DNA of 64,000 nt from NCBI GenBank assembly GCA_028023455.1, contig JAQFVV010000001.1:18845611-18909610 (forward strand). The letters run 5' to 3'. A program made the translations under genes and the position numbers. The stretch is from Epiperipatus broadwayi. Its lineage: Eukaryota; Onychophora; Udeonychophora; Euonychophora; Peripatidae. How positions within the stretch are numbered: position 1 is the stretch's first letter; every line of letters starts with the position of its first letter. The notes below the pieces were generated by a model, which was given only the letters and a program-made list of their open reading frames with translations, was not told where the DNA came from and made no database searches. Positions 37,805-48,310 of the stretch are shown here, piece by piece.

Positions 37805-37915
37805 ACAAACAAGTTTGAATATGTGTGGGTTAAAGATGATAAAGTTTTAATGAGAAAATATGTTGGATTTAAAGTTATTAAAATTAATTATAAAAATGAC
37901 TTGTCAAAATTATAA
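37805..37915 (+). pseudogene. ORF1 C-terminal block of the jockey/CR1-type LINE
   Basis: Translation reads NKFEYVWVKDDKVLMRK, then VGFKVIKINYKNDLSKL and a stop at 37913. The pattern K-[FY]-x-[YF]-VWV-x-[DN]-G-K-[IV]-x-x-R-K...I-x-[ND]-x-x-DL is the usual ending of ORF1 in jockey/CR1-like and related LINEs. No more N-terminal zinc knuckle was seen. Confidence 0.7.
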
Positions 37916-37969
37916 AAAATATGATAATCTATGTCAGAATATGAATGATTTTGATATAATAAAAGAACT

Positions 37970-38103
37970 TAAATTTAAGATATATCATTTGAGCATTAGC
38001 AGTATTAGGAAACATTTTGACAATTTTTTGATTTTTTCTTAAAATGGAAAATTATTGTTTTGATGTAATTGTATTAACTGAAATCTGGATAACAAAAATA
38101 AAG
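37970..38103 (+). pseudogene. AP-endonuclease N-terminal remnant
   Basis: FKIYHLSISSIRKHFDNFLIF (frame ending 38042) followed, in another frame starting at the ATG at 38044, by NYCFDVIVLTEIWITK. Together this is the LN-I-RSL-x-x-x-FDEL...FDVI-x-LTETWL endonuclease start, with Asn replaced by Ser and Thr-Trp by Ile-Trp. A one-base frameshift separates the halves. Confidence 0.8.
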
Positions 38104-39310
38104 ATTTTTCCCAAGTCTTACAAATAGATCTGAACTACTTATAACACTATAAAATTTATACACTACTATTAAAAAATCAATTCCAAAAATAGTACTAATG
38201 AATGTATTGTACTAAATATTGCATTTTCATCAAAGAAATTTACTATCTTGAATCTGTATAAATTATAGCAGTAATAAATATCTAAATTTATAAATGAATT
38301 AAGAGGGATTGTTAAAGACCTATACATGGATCTTGTCCATTTTAAAGGTAACACATCAATATTATATCAGATCATTTTAATCATGGTGTTGACAGTTTCT
38401 TGGATCTTTTATCATTTTATAGTTGTCAATAATTCATTTTTCAATTTACTCATTTTGTAAGTTTTTTGTCATCCCTATTTGGCAATGTCTTTATAATAAA
38501 TATATAATGATTGTTTTTGTTTTGTTTGTGAAATAGGAGAATCTTTTATTGATGATTATGGCATCATTATAGAAGCATGTATATATAGGGATTTTTCTGA
38601 TAAAAATATCTCTATTTCATCCCATTCTAAACTCAAAATAAATCTTGAGATGTAAGTATGGAAACATGTCATATTCATAAAAAAAGTGTTGATGAAACTT
38701 ATAAATATTATAAAAAGTAAAATAGCATCTTCCACTCATTTGAAGTATATCCATAAACATTACTAAAAAGAAATGATTGAATGACAAATGATATTGTTGA
38801 TAAAATAAATTTCAGAACTAAATAATGTAAACAAATGAAGCAGTGTAACAATGATTTAGAAAAACAAGATTTATTTTTTAAAAAATGTAAATAAAGACAT
38901 AAAAATGTATAAAATTATGATAAATTATTTTTCAAATAAAATATATTAAAATAAATAAAGATAAAATGTTTTGGATGTTTGGTTGTTACATTTTTTAGAG
39001 GAAAACATCTTCTATTAAAAAAAAATAATGATAATAATAATTTATTACTTTTCATAGACAATGAGAAGATTGTTACTGATATATCAAAAATCAAATCATT
39101 CTAATATGGAATGTTTTATGATAAATAATTATATTTTATAAACCATGAGATACTTGGGTATAAAAAATATGAAATGTTTAGTCTAATTAGAAATATCAGG
39201 AATAAATCATTGCAAATAAAGATGGAATATCAATTTCAGTTATACAAATGAAAATTTGAATACATCAATATTTTGATTGCATTATTTATTTAACTTTTCT
39301 TTTAACAATA

Positions 39311-39480
39311 GGTAAAACTCTCCATACAGCTGTGCCAAACTGAGTAATCAATGGATGCCAGAAGGCTTGTGCATTGATTACTCTGTTTGGCACAGAGTGG
39401 CACTATTGTATGGGGAGTTTTTCCTTTGTTTACAACAATTATGTGCTAGTATAGAGATGGTGATCATGTGATGTTTAGTG
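39311..39480 (+). mobile_element. Fold-back retroposon inserted in the LINE
   Basis: Starts GGTAAAACTCTCCATACAG, runs antisense to about 39372, switches to sense (TTGATTACTCTGTTTGGCAC) and ends with the shared tail ...GTGATCATGTGATGTTTAGTG. Arms of about 55 bp are nearly complementary. The LINE reading resumes as VIIPIFKS at 39481, so the insertion postdates the LINE. No convincing target duplication was seen here, perhaps because of decay. The hammerhead region is absent. Confidence 0.82.
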
Positions 39481-39990
39481 GTTATAATACCCATCTTTAA
39501 AAGTGATGAGGAAAAAAATAGAAACTATCATTCTATAGCAGTTCTCTTCTCTATGTTAATGATTTTGGAGGTTTGTATCAAAAAAAAAAAAATGTTTCAT
39601 TTCTAATAAAATATAAATAAGTTTTTCTCAATAAAACAATGTAGTTTTTTTTATCAAAAAGATTAACAGAGATGGCATTACGCAGTCATGTTGAATAAAA
39701 TTATTTCATAATAGACTATAAATTATAGGAGCATATTTAAGCTTAATAAAAGCCTTTGATGTGATTCCTCATAATAAATTTTGTATATATTTTTATTCTG
39801 TTGGACTGAGACATACTATCAGTAAATGGTTAGCTTTTATCTACAGGTAAGAATCCAAATAGTAAACTTTAAAATTGTGTTAGTGATTGTTATAATTCTG
39901 TGCATGGTTTACCACAAAGTTCAGTTTTAGAACTATCATTTACCATTAGATTTGAATTGTCACTGAAACATATTCTGTTATGTGGATGAT
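39481..39990 (+). pseudogene. Reverse transcriptase palm of the jockey/CR1-type LINE
   Basis: Motifs in order: VIIPIFKSDEEKNRNYHSIA (39481-39540, normally V-x-PI-x-K...NYRPIS). Then LSLIKAFDVIPHNKF (39737-39781, normally D-x-SKAFD-x-V-x-H, with the first aspartate position lost), LPQSSVLELSF (39909-39941, normally PQGSVLGPLLF) and CYVDDIALVKP (YVDD at 39979-39990, both catalytic aspartates kept). Separated by frameshifts and stops; not functional. Confidence 0.85.
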
Positions 39991-40553
39991 ATAGCTTTAG
40001 TAAAACCAGTAATAAATTATACAAATATAAGAGATATTATTACCTGATGACTTGAATAACATTGCAATATAATGATGCTTATGTAATACTTTAAAATAAA
40101 ATGTTAAATGCATCAACATAGCATGCTGAGCATGCTTTCAATAAATTAGTAATCATTTTTATTTTAAAATATTAAACAAGTTTTTCTTAGTATACATGTT
40201 GTATGTATTGCATTTTTTCGAGAAAAGTTTAAAACTATTGGAATTAAAATAAAGTATATAATTTATTATTATAAAAATGATTATGTGCAAAATTTGAAGA
40301 TACATGTTTTATATGACTCTGAAAATAGATTTGAAAGAGCTTATGACATTTTATATTTAGGAGTTAAATTAAATGTATATCTTCCTGGAACATTCACATT
40401 AGCATTGTGAAAATGAAACTGAGTCAACTGAATTTTATCTTTTACAGAATAAAATATATTGCCATGAGATGCATATGCTCAGCATTACACATTGTCGAGA
40501 AGTTTCTGGAGATGTAAAAATTTATATCATATTCAACTCAGCACAATTTCCCA

Positions 40554-42199
40554 ATGGGGAAAAAAGGCAAAAAGACCCATGAAGATAAGGTGAGTGAGTT
40601 AAAAGATAATTATAATAATGAGGTAGCCAAATCTGTCTGTACTCATCTGAACAAACAAGCCATCATGAATATGACATAAAATGGTGGTTCAAACATACAG
40701 CAGCCTTCTACTAATGATAACAATATTAAGCTTAAATTAAGAAAAATAACTAGTAACCCTGAATTAATTAGCACCCCTGAATGTAATACTTTCTCAAATG
40801 GTGTAGATATGAAAATAAATTCTAAAAAAGCAAGATATGCTACCTCATCCACTGTTGACAATGCTGGGCCCCCAGAGTTGATGCAAATGATAACATTGAA
40901 GCTTTGTCAAGGCACTGATTGGAATGTCCTCTGTAGGCACAAAAAAAAGAAGAACCGATAACCACAATGAGCATTTTCAAACTAAGATTAATGAAAATCA
41001 ATCTAACAACCTAGATGATGCCAGAAATAACACAATGTTATTAAATGATAAAATAGAATCAAATAAATCAGCCAAAATTATTAACAAACTGACATTATTC
41101 GCTGAACTGACAGAACCGGTGAACCCATTTTAGACAAGCCTGACTTAAATGAGTATCTAGTCTTGTTGAGTAATAATGGTTTAATAAAATCTATTAAATA
41201 CACTGCGTTCTTTTCAGCAAAGGGTTTTATTTCCATTGAATATGTTAATAAAAAGCAAAAAGATCTAGTGGAGAGTCTAATAAAAGAGGTGTAGGGGCAT
41301 AGAATATATTACGTATCAAAAGACCCTAACCTTTTAGTATTCAGTAGGGTTTTACATACACACACACTAACTTTAATGTAGAGTTCTTTAAAACCCAATT
41401 AGCCAATTATGCTGAAGTAATTACATTGGAAAGAGAGATGACTTCGAGTATCTCTTTCCAAATTCCTACTAACTCATGGAATATTGTCCTTAAACTAAAA
41501 AAAGGTATTGTGAAAGATCAACTATCACATATGTTGTTCAAAGACCAAATGCCAATTTCGATTATTTTGAAGGAAAGAACCCACCTGTGCTTTAAATGCA
41601 ACAGAATTGGTCATATCACTGCTATGTGTGTGACTGGGAATTGTGTAAAATGTAATAAGTTTGGTAAAAGCAATTATTTGTGTGGAACTAATAACGTTAA
41701 GTTGTGGGCAGACATTGTTGACAGTAATATTAACAAAAATATTAATGATTTTTATGAAAATATTGATAATGATTTTTGTGATAGAGATAACATTGATGTG
41801 AGTCCCAGACAATTTTCTGAGCCTGCTGAAGTATCATCTTATATAAATAGTTTGGCTCAAGCGGTTGATGAGTCTGTTTGTCCCCGTGATATTGGTTGTA
41901 TTAACAACAATATAAATTCTGATATAAATTTTGGTGAAGGAATAGAGATCAACAGTAATACTGTTACTGATTATGTTTATAACAATACAGAAGAAGGAGT
42001 TGACAGAAATACCAATATTATAGAGAATAACCCTACAATGCTGGATCAGTTCGCTAGTAATTCTGAGTTTAATATCAAAATTGTTTATCATGATGATACA
42101 AATGAAATGATGAATGAAACTATAAGTGATATATTTGTTGGTAAAGGATCAAATTATTTCAATAATTATGAACAAATCCCTCAGTATACTAACTCTTAA
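40554..42199 (+). pseudogene. LINE ORF1 with zinc knuckles
   Basis: The start at 40554 gives MGKKGKKTHEDKVSELKDN and stops after 42 codons. The reading then continues in other frames (40924-41133, then NEYLVLLSNNGLIKSIKY, then KGFISIEYVNKKQKDLVESL) to a 257-residue frame at 41426-42199. In that frame C55-X2-C58-X4-H63-X4-C68 is a complete CCHC zinc knuckle. C73-X2-C76-X4-K81-X4-C86 is a second one with Lys in the His position. The N-terminal basic/acidic segment and knuckles suggest nucleic acid binding, as usual for ORF1. The remaining ~170 residues are Asn/Asp-rich and of unknown role. Several frameshifts make it a pseudogene. Confidence 0.75.
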
Positions 42200-43043
42200 T
42201 ATTAGAGGATTAAATAGCCCAGGTAAAGTTGATAAAATTGTTGACTATTTATCTAAAGAAAAATATAAAATAGTAATTTTAACTGAGTCTAAAATTAACC
42301 ATAATACACTTGGTTATATAATTTATCAATTATCTCAACAGAATATTTTGCTTTTTAAACCTGATGATAGGCCTGCTCAAGGTGCAGCTGTTTTAATATA
42401 TATGCATTTAGAGATTGAAAATATTCAGTTGTTGTCTTTACAAATAAACTATATTGTGGTTTCCTTTGTTTATCAGGCAGTCTTGCATTATCTGATTGCT
42501 GTATACTCTGTTGATAAGAGTAATGATATTGCAAATATAATCCATAATGTTCAAAATAAGTTCTTACAAAAACCAGGGATTATAATTCTGCGTGGTGACC
42601 TTAATTGTACATTCCGATCTCTTCCTATTGCATTACAAAATAAAATGAAAGAAATTTCACTATATTCATTGCATGAAAAATATCCAGATAACGCATAAAC
42701 TTTCTTTAATGGCAGATTCTCATCTCTTATAGACCTTTTCTTTGTACCAGGGCATAAGCTAAATGTGTCAACTATTAATACAGCTCTGGTTGGTTTTTCA
42801 GATCACCTCTGTGTAAAGTTAGTTCTTTACAACTATTATCAAATCAATAATCAATATAGATTTTCTATTAGGAGAAACATTAGAGATGGTGTTTTGCTCT
42901 TGATTGACCAATTATCAGTTATACTGACTGTCATTAATTATTATACAAAATGTTCAGGCCTACCACCCTGTATTGCTTGGTTTAAAATTAAAAAGATCTC
43001 TCTAGAATATGTTATAAGAATGCACAGAATATTTTATCAATGA
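42168..43043 (+). pseudogene. ORF2 AP-type endonuclease domain
   Basis: The ATG at 42168 is preferred over 42126 because the family pattern begins there: SLSILTLNIRGLNSPGKVDK. Then come IVILTESKI (catalytic Glu), GDLNCT (Asp-Asn pair), and, after a stop codon at 42696, TFFNGRFSSLIDLFFV and GFSDHLCV (Asp-His). All main catalytic residues of the APE family are kept. The stop falls where Tyr usually stands before TFF. The start overlaps ORF1 by 32 bp in a different frame. Confidence 0.88.
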
Positions 43044-43117
43044 ATCAAATGAAAAATAGAATCTCTGAAATTTAGAGAGTCTTATACAATATTACCTACC
43101 TCAGACCTAATCATCAA

Positions 43118-44577
43118 TTGATAAATAGTTTACAAGACAAATACAACAGCTTATATCAACTTATGCATCAAGATGCTCATACAATATGGCTCAGGAAATT
43201 AATTCCTAACTTGGATCTATTATCAAAACCCATGATAAACTATGCTAAATTATATATCCCCTACTCTAGGGGTATTTCCAGTATCACCAAGGATGATGAT
43301 GGCATTGCCTCTGGAATCTATATTGATAATTACATATTTGAAAATTTAAAAATCAAATTTGGTGTCAGTACAGGTTTCATTGATCAGTACAGTAGTATCA
43401 TAACTGGGGAACAGAAAGAGTATATTTCAATTCAGGATATTCAAGATGAAATTAATATCCTCAAGGTACAATCAATAATTGCAAATGTCACAATTCCAGC
43501 CTCTGTTTATAAACAACTTGACTATGCTCTCAGATTTGCAATGTAGAAATTTTTAATCAGTTGTGTTATGAGAGAATTGAGTGGCCTTTTATTAGCAACA
43601 GAGTAATTTGTAGCCTTAAAAAATACAAATTAGTGCAAAGTCCAACAATTGATGAACTGAGACATATTTCTGTAGAAGATATTGATTCAAAGATTCTGGC
43701 TAGATTTCTCTTGAAAAAATTACATCACCTTATCCATACTAGAATATCTTCTGCTCACCATGCCATTAAGGATAGACATGCAGTAAATGCTGCCTTAAAA
43801 ATTCATGAGGCTATTAAAAAATGCAAGGGATTTAAACTTAACCCAATATTATGCTATCCAAATAGATTTTAGGGCTGATTTTGATGTGATCCATTGGACA
43901 TATTTGATTCAGTCCCTCCATCTTTTAATCCCAGATCACATATGGTCGGTGAATGCAGTTGAAAACTATATTAAAAATAGTAGAATCTCTCTTAAAAACT
44001 TTATGAGAAGATCTGATTTTTTTATTCCTAAGAGGGGCATTACACAGAGTTCTCCCCTTGCAGCTCTTCTGTTTGCAGTTTATATAGTCCCTCTTGTTTG
44101 TAAGATTGAATATCTCGTTTCCAGTCTTTGTCTTCTGCACTTGGGATTGCAGGTAGCTGTCACAGCATTTATTGATGATATTATTATAATATCTCAAAGC
44201 AGCTATAATATCCAAATTGTTATGAATATCATTAGAAAATTTTCAGGCTGAAACTGGCTCAATTATTAAACCAATATAGTCGGCAGCCTGGCAGTTAGCT
44301 ACCAGGTAAAAAAATGCCATCTAACTTTATGGTGCTTCTGTCTGCTTTCTTGGGCATACCATTATATATGACCAAGACTAAAATGAACACTTACTCAAAT
44401 AAATTAATTATTAAAAAAATTGAAGATCAAATAAGTAATTTTTCATCACCTAAATTATATGAAATTACAAGAGCGTTAATTTTTAATTCCATTGTTTCAG
44501 AGATTTTGGCATACTATGCACCCTGGGTAGCCCTATATAACAAAACAATACTCAGAATAAACCAGATTGCAAAGTAG
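43118..44577 (+). pseudogene. ORF2 reverse transcriptase domain
   Basis: Spread over three frames. Frame 43118-43546 is the N-terminal RT region. Frame 43561-43872 holds IHTRISSAHHAIKDRHAVNA (fingers, normally Q.GFI..R). Frame 43805-44251 holds QIDFRADFDVIHWTYL (motif A at 43862, Asp21 and Asp26 kept), ITQSSPLAALLFAVYI (motif B at 44042, normally QG-x-PLS) and AFIDDIIIIS (motif C, FIDD at 44168-44179, normally F/Y-A-DD). Frame 44314-44577 holds AFLGIPLYMT. Gly of motif B is Ser here. Frameshifts join these parts out of frame. Confidence 0.88.
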
Positions 44578-44619
44578 TATGTCTGGGGTAGAGCTTCAAG
44601 ATGGATCTCAATATCAACC

Positions 44620-45216
44620 TTGCAGATGCCAAAAGAAAAAGGAGATATTGGTCTGATTGATCCAGAGCTATATGTATTTTACATCAAGGCAAGTACATTT
44701 ATTAACTTAATTAAGAGTCAATTTCTTGGGTCTTCTGTTGATCTTGCCAGTGCCTTTAATGAAATAGGATGTAAAGAAAAATCTTTTGTAGCTGATCTGT
44801 TCATTGTTTATAGAAATCTCCAGGATGATATGAATGTGTCCAGTTTGAAAGGTATTAAGTATAAAGACTTAATGAATCATTTTAAAAGTCATGGCAATTC
44901 ATGGTTGGATATATCAAAGAAAAATGTGTTGAAAAAGTTCCAGTCTATATATGCACACCAATCCTATTTGAAAATTGTTTTCAAACTGGTGAATGGCTTA
45001 TTTCCAATAACTAAGGTTCTAAATGAAAGACTACATATGAATTTAGATCCAGTCTGTTTGCTATGCAAATCTGGTAATGAAACTTTTCAGCATCTATTCA
45101 AAGAATGTTTGGCATTTAGGCAGATAAGAACTAAAGTGTTCCACAAGCCAATGATAAAGTTGAAACTTTTACTTAGTCAACCCTCACAATGCAATGGTGA
45201 CTGTGCATACACTTAA
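44620..45216 (+). pseudogene. ORF2 C-terminal region with zf-RVT-like finger
   Basis: The 198-residue frame begins with MPKEKGDIGLIDPELYVFYI, the P-x-x-x-GG-[LI]-GL-x-[DN]-P block after the RT. Near residues 145-162 it has CLLCKSGNETFQHLFKEC, the terminal Cys-X2-Cys/His/Cys finger of Tx1/L1-like LINEs. It is the longest uninterrupted part of ORF2 here and ends close to the expected ORF2 stop. Confidence 0.85.
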
Positions 45217-45505
45217 GACAATATGGTATATACGATGTACTATGATATTTGACAACAAGAAATTGAACTGGCTAATCAATCATTTTGTTATTTTTTTTCT
45301 CATTTGAGTTGCACATCTTAGAATCTCCTAGTACAGTGATACAAGTCAATATCCTTGAGTTTAGGATAACTAGTTAATTGCCTGCAGACTTTTTGTCTTA
45401 ATAGTGGAATATATCAAATTCTTTGGGTTTTGGTATACAAAACGGTATCATATTTATCATTTGTTTAATTACTTGTATAAATTGTAAATATTTATTGTTA
45501 ATAAA

Positions 45506-45508
<3 letters not shown>

Positions 45509-45575
<67 letters not shown>
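45509..45575. repeat. (TA)n microsatellite at the LINE 3' side
   Basis: Nearly pure TA, with one TACATA interruption, starting right after AATAAAGGTTTA. It may be the 3' boundary of the Tx1-like LINE. Confidence 0.92.
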
Positions 45576-45582
<7 letters not shown>

Positions 45583-48310
45583 TGCCACAAGAAGTTGTAT
45601 TAGTTAAATTGCATATGGTATAACAATATGGGAAGAAATATTTATTAGTCATATTAGATCTGTATACAATTCAAAATTATACATTAAGAATTACTCAAAG
45701 CAAATCTATACGCTATCCAGTGATTAAATTTTATAATTAGTTTCAATACTCACGGTAAATTAATTATATATATTTAATCTCCATAATTATTTTTAAGACA
45801 TTGCAAACAAATCCATCTTGGATGATTCTCTCAGTAACCACTTGTATGTCTGCCTGCCTGATAGACCATTTACGAACTAGATTTTACAATATTTTAATAC
45901 AAAATAACAAAATATCTTTAATCAATGTAGTAGTACTAAATTTAGAAAAATATTAAGTTCTTCGGTCACGGAAAATGAACCTATAGAAAAGAATGATGTG
46001 TTATATCTATTTTTTTTATATATTTTAAATTTAAATACTAATTCCTGTTTTAAACTTCATATATACTAAGACATTGTAAAATATCTTCCATGCGTGATTC
46101 TTTTCAGAAATGATGAATCATAATCGTGAAATTAAATTAAAGTTTAAAAAAGTATTACTATTATTAGTACATGAAAATTAAATTTTGACTTACAGTTGAT
46201 ATCCCATTGATTTCTTAATCTTTCTCTGATATAAGAAGCCTAAGTGAATCATATTTTTATTAACAGTAAAAGAATAAAAAAAAAAGTTTGTAAAAGTATG
46301 AAGGTAGAATTTTATTTAGAAATTTAAATTATATATATATATATGAGACTTCCAAATTTTAAGTGTTATAAAAATAGTAGTATCTGTCCTCCAAACAGAT
46401 AATATATTATTATTAGAAATATTTTTTTACATTAAAAAAGCATTTTTTTTTTTACTTAGATATATATAGTTTTTAAAAATTGTAATTGCGATAGAAAGAA
46501 TAAATGCATGGATAAGTATTATAAGACTTATAAAAAAAAATATTATTTGCTAAAAAAAAAAAAAAAACATTTCTTCGTTTTAATTATTTCCCTTAAAATG
46601 CAAATAAATTAAAGTATATCTTATATAAAGTTATACATATACATTTTTAGTGCCTATGGGTGATTTCACCGACATGAAAATTCTATATTAAAATTTGAAT
46701 ACATATTTTTTAGTCACGTCTCAATAGAATTTGAGATTGAACATTTATTATGGTTATAATGATTTGATTAAGGAATGTATTTATAAAAGCTCCTCCATAA
46801 ATGATTATTTATTTTGGATCTCATGAAGATGGGAATTCTTTAATTGTCTCTAAGGTAAATATCCTGTGAAAATTTAATTGTTACTTATATATGGTATGAA
46901 ATTTTTTATCATTTTTTTGATAAAAAGTATGTATTGAGATTTTTATATATAATAGAAATATGCCATGTCCTACTTTCTTCGGAAGCTCGTAGGAATATAT
47001 ATTTTTTGTAATGTTTTATGGTCTTGATTATATTTATTTCAGCGTGGATAGATTTTTTCGTATCAAATATTAATAATATTCATACTAGGAAATAATATGA
47101 ATGAATAAAATATAATAGAAAAATGAAATTATGATATAATTTACCTCTCTCTATATAGTAATTATTCTATCATAATTAAAAATAATTTTGAATTAATTTT
47201 GTATAAGTTCATGGTCATGAGAAATTCAATTACTTCTTTTTAATCTCTATATCTGTGTTTTTTTTTAATATGAAATTACATTAAAATACAAAATAACGTT
47301 TTAATTATTAAAGAAAAAAAATCTCATTGATAAAACTTATAACTTATATTTCAGTAATGATTATTATTATTTATAATTATTTAACTTGTTTTCGTTATTG
47401 TTAAACTTATTGAATAAATATTTTTTAATTTAAACTTTAAAAATTAATATCTTTCATAATTATAGAAGCAGTTATTTATGATTAATTTCATGCTCGAAGT
47501 GGACATAGTATAATGTGAATATGTTTATAACAAAGATGAAGATGGGGAGAAGAGTGGGAATCTGTATTTAATTATTCAAGAATAGGAATAGGTATAAAAG
47601 TCATTGAGATGGCTATCTAATTCATTCTTTTGATACAATGGTTAGCTAAGAATGTTAATAATGCGATTCTGTGACAAATGTGAAACACATCTTTTGGGAG
47701 CATATGGTCCTCAAGATGACATTCAAATAGGTATTTCATTATGTATACTATGAAGTAAGACTTTTTATATTTAGTTGATAGACAATGAATTAATTTGAGT
47801 AAACAGTATTATGTTGACCATGTTAAGAAAATAGCTATCTTTAGTTGTACATACATTTTAGCTTAAAATAGCTATCTTTAGTCATATATACATTAGGTAT
47901 GTTTATTCTAAGAACATCAACTCAGAGGCATGGATTAATTTATATGAAATCATCAACTCACACCTTAGAATAAACTATATTAAAAATAAAAATACATAAA
48001 TCTATAGAAGAGATCACACTGATATAAATCAACATCCATAATGTTTAATTTTTCCTTGTACATCCATATCTTTAGCTGACATTCAATACTATCACTAATT
48101 GTCACTACATATAAATTAGCTTACCTAATATAACATTCAAATCTATTTTCTATCATGTTATAATATGGTATTATTTCTGCATTTTACTACAATATTTATA
48201 TATATATATATATATATGTGAGGGTGTTCAGACTTTATGTTTCTATGCTGTCAAAACATTCATTTATTTGAATTTCATTTAGTGTTATACAATGTCTAAA
48301 TTATATATAA
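45576..48310. other. AT-rich DNA without recognisable gene
   Basis: Short (TA)n tracts at about 46330 and 48197-48217 and an A-run at 46550-46567. The phrase AAATAGCTATCTTTAGT is repeated at about 47829-47846 and 47867-47883. No gene was recognised. Confidence 0.5.

Larger units (their letters stand above)
37300..40440 (+). mobile_element. Decayed jockey/CR1-type LINE, nearly full length
   Basis: In order on the plus strand: a coiled-coil-like ORF1 stretch (about 37320-37440), an ORF1 C-terminal block (37805-37915), the start of an AP-type endonuclease (37970-38103), and reverse transcriptase motifs (39481-39990). Last comes a post-palm YLGVKLNVYL block (about 40350-40385) leading to KMKLSQLNFILYRI. 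Frames are broken throughout. A fold-back retroposon interrupts it at about 39311-39480, and the Tx1-like LINE begins just after its visible end. It belongs to the LINE group whose endonuclease motif is LTETWL and whose RT has VIPIFKS/NYRPIS/LPQGSVLG, as in jockey and CR1. Confidence 0.8.
40554..45500 (+). mobile_element. Tx1/L1-like LINE, near full length, with two ORFs
   Basis: Contains a zinc-knuckle ORF1 (40554-42199) and an overlapping ORF2 (42168-45216) with AP endonuclease, reverse transcriptase and C-terminal Cys/His finger. ORF2 is broken by one in-frame stop at 42696 and several frameshifts. Its gene order, the KEKGDIGLID block and terminal zf-RVT finger place it with Tx1/L1-like LINEs. 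It ends near a long (TA)n (45509-45575), which may be its target or tail. It begins right after the visible end of the jockey/CR1-type LINE, so it probably inserted into or beside it. Confidence 0.88.

Noticed and set aside
41525-42091. Minus-strand frames opposite LINE ORF1
   Set aside because: Shadows of the plus-strand ORF1; no domain content.
43925-44215. Minus-strand 96-codon frame opposite the RT palm
   Set aside because: Antisense of the reverse transcriptase region; no independent evidence.
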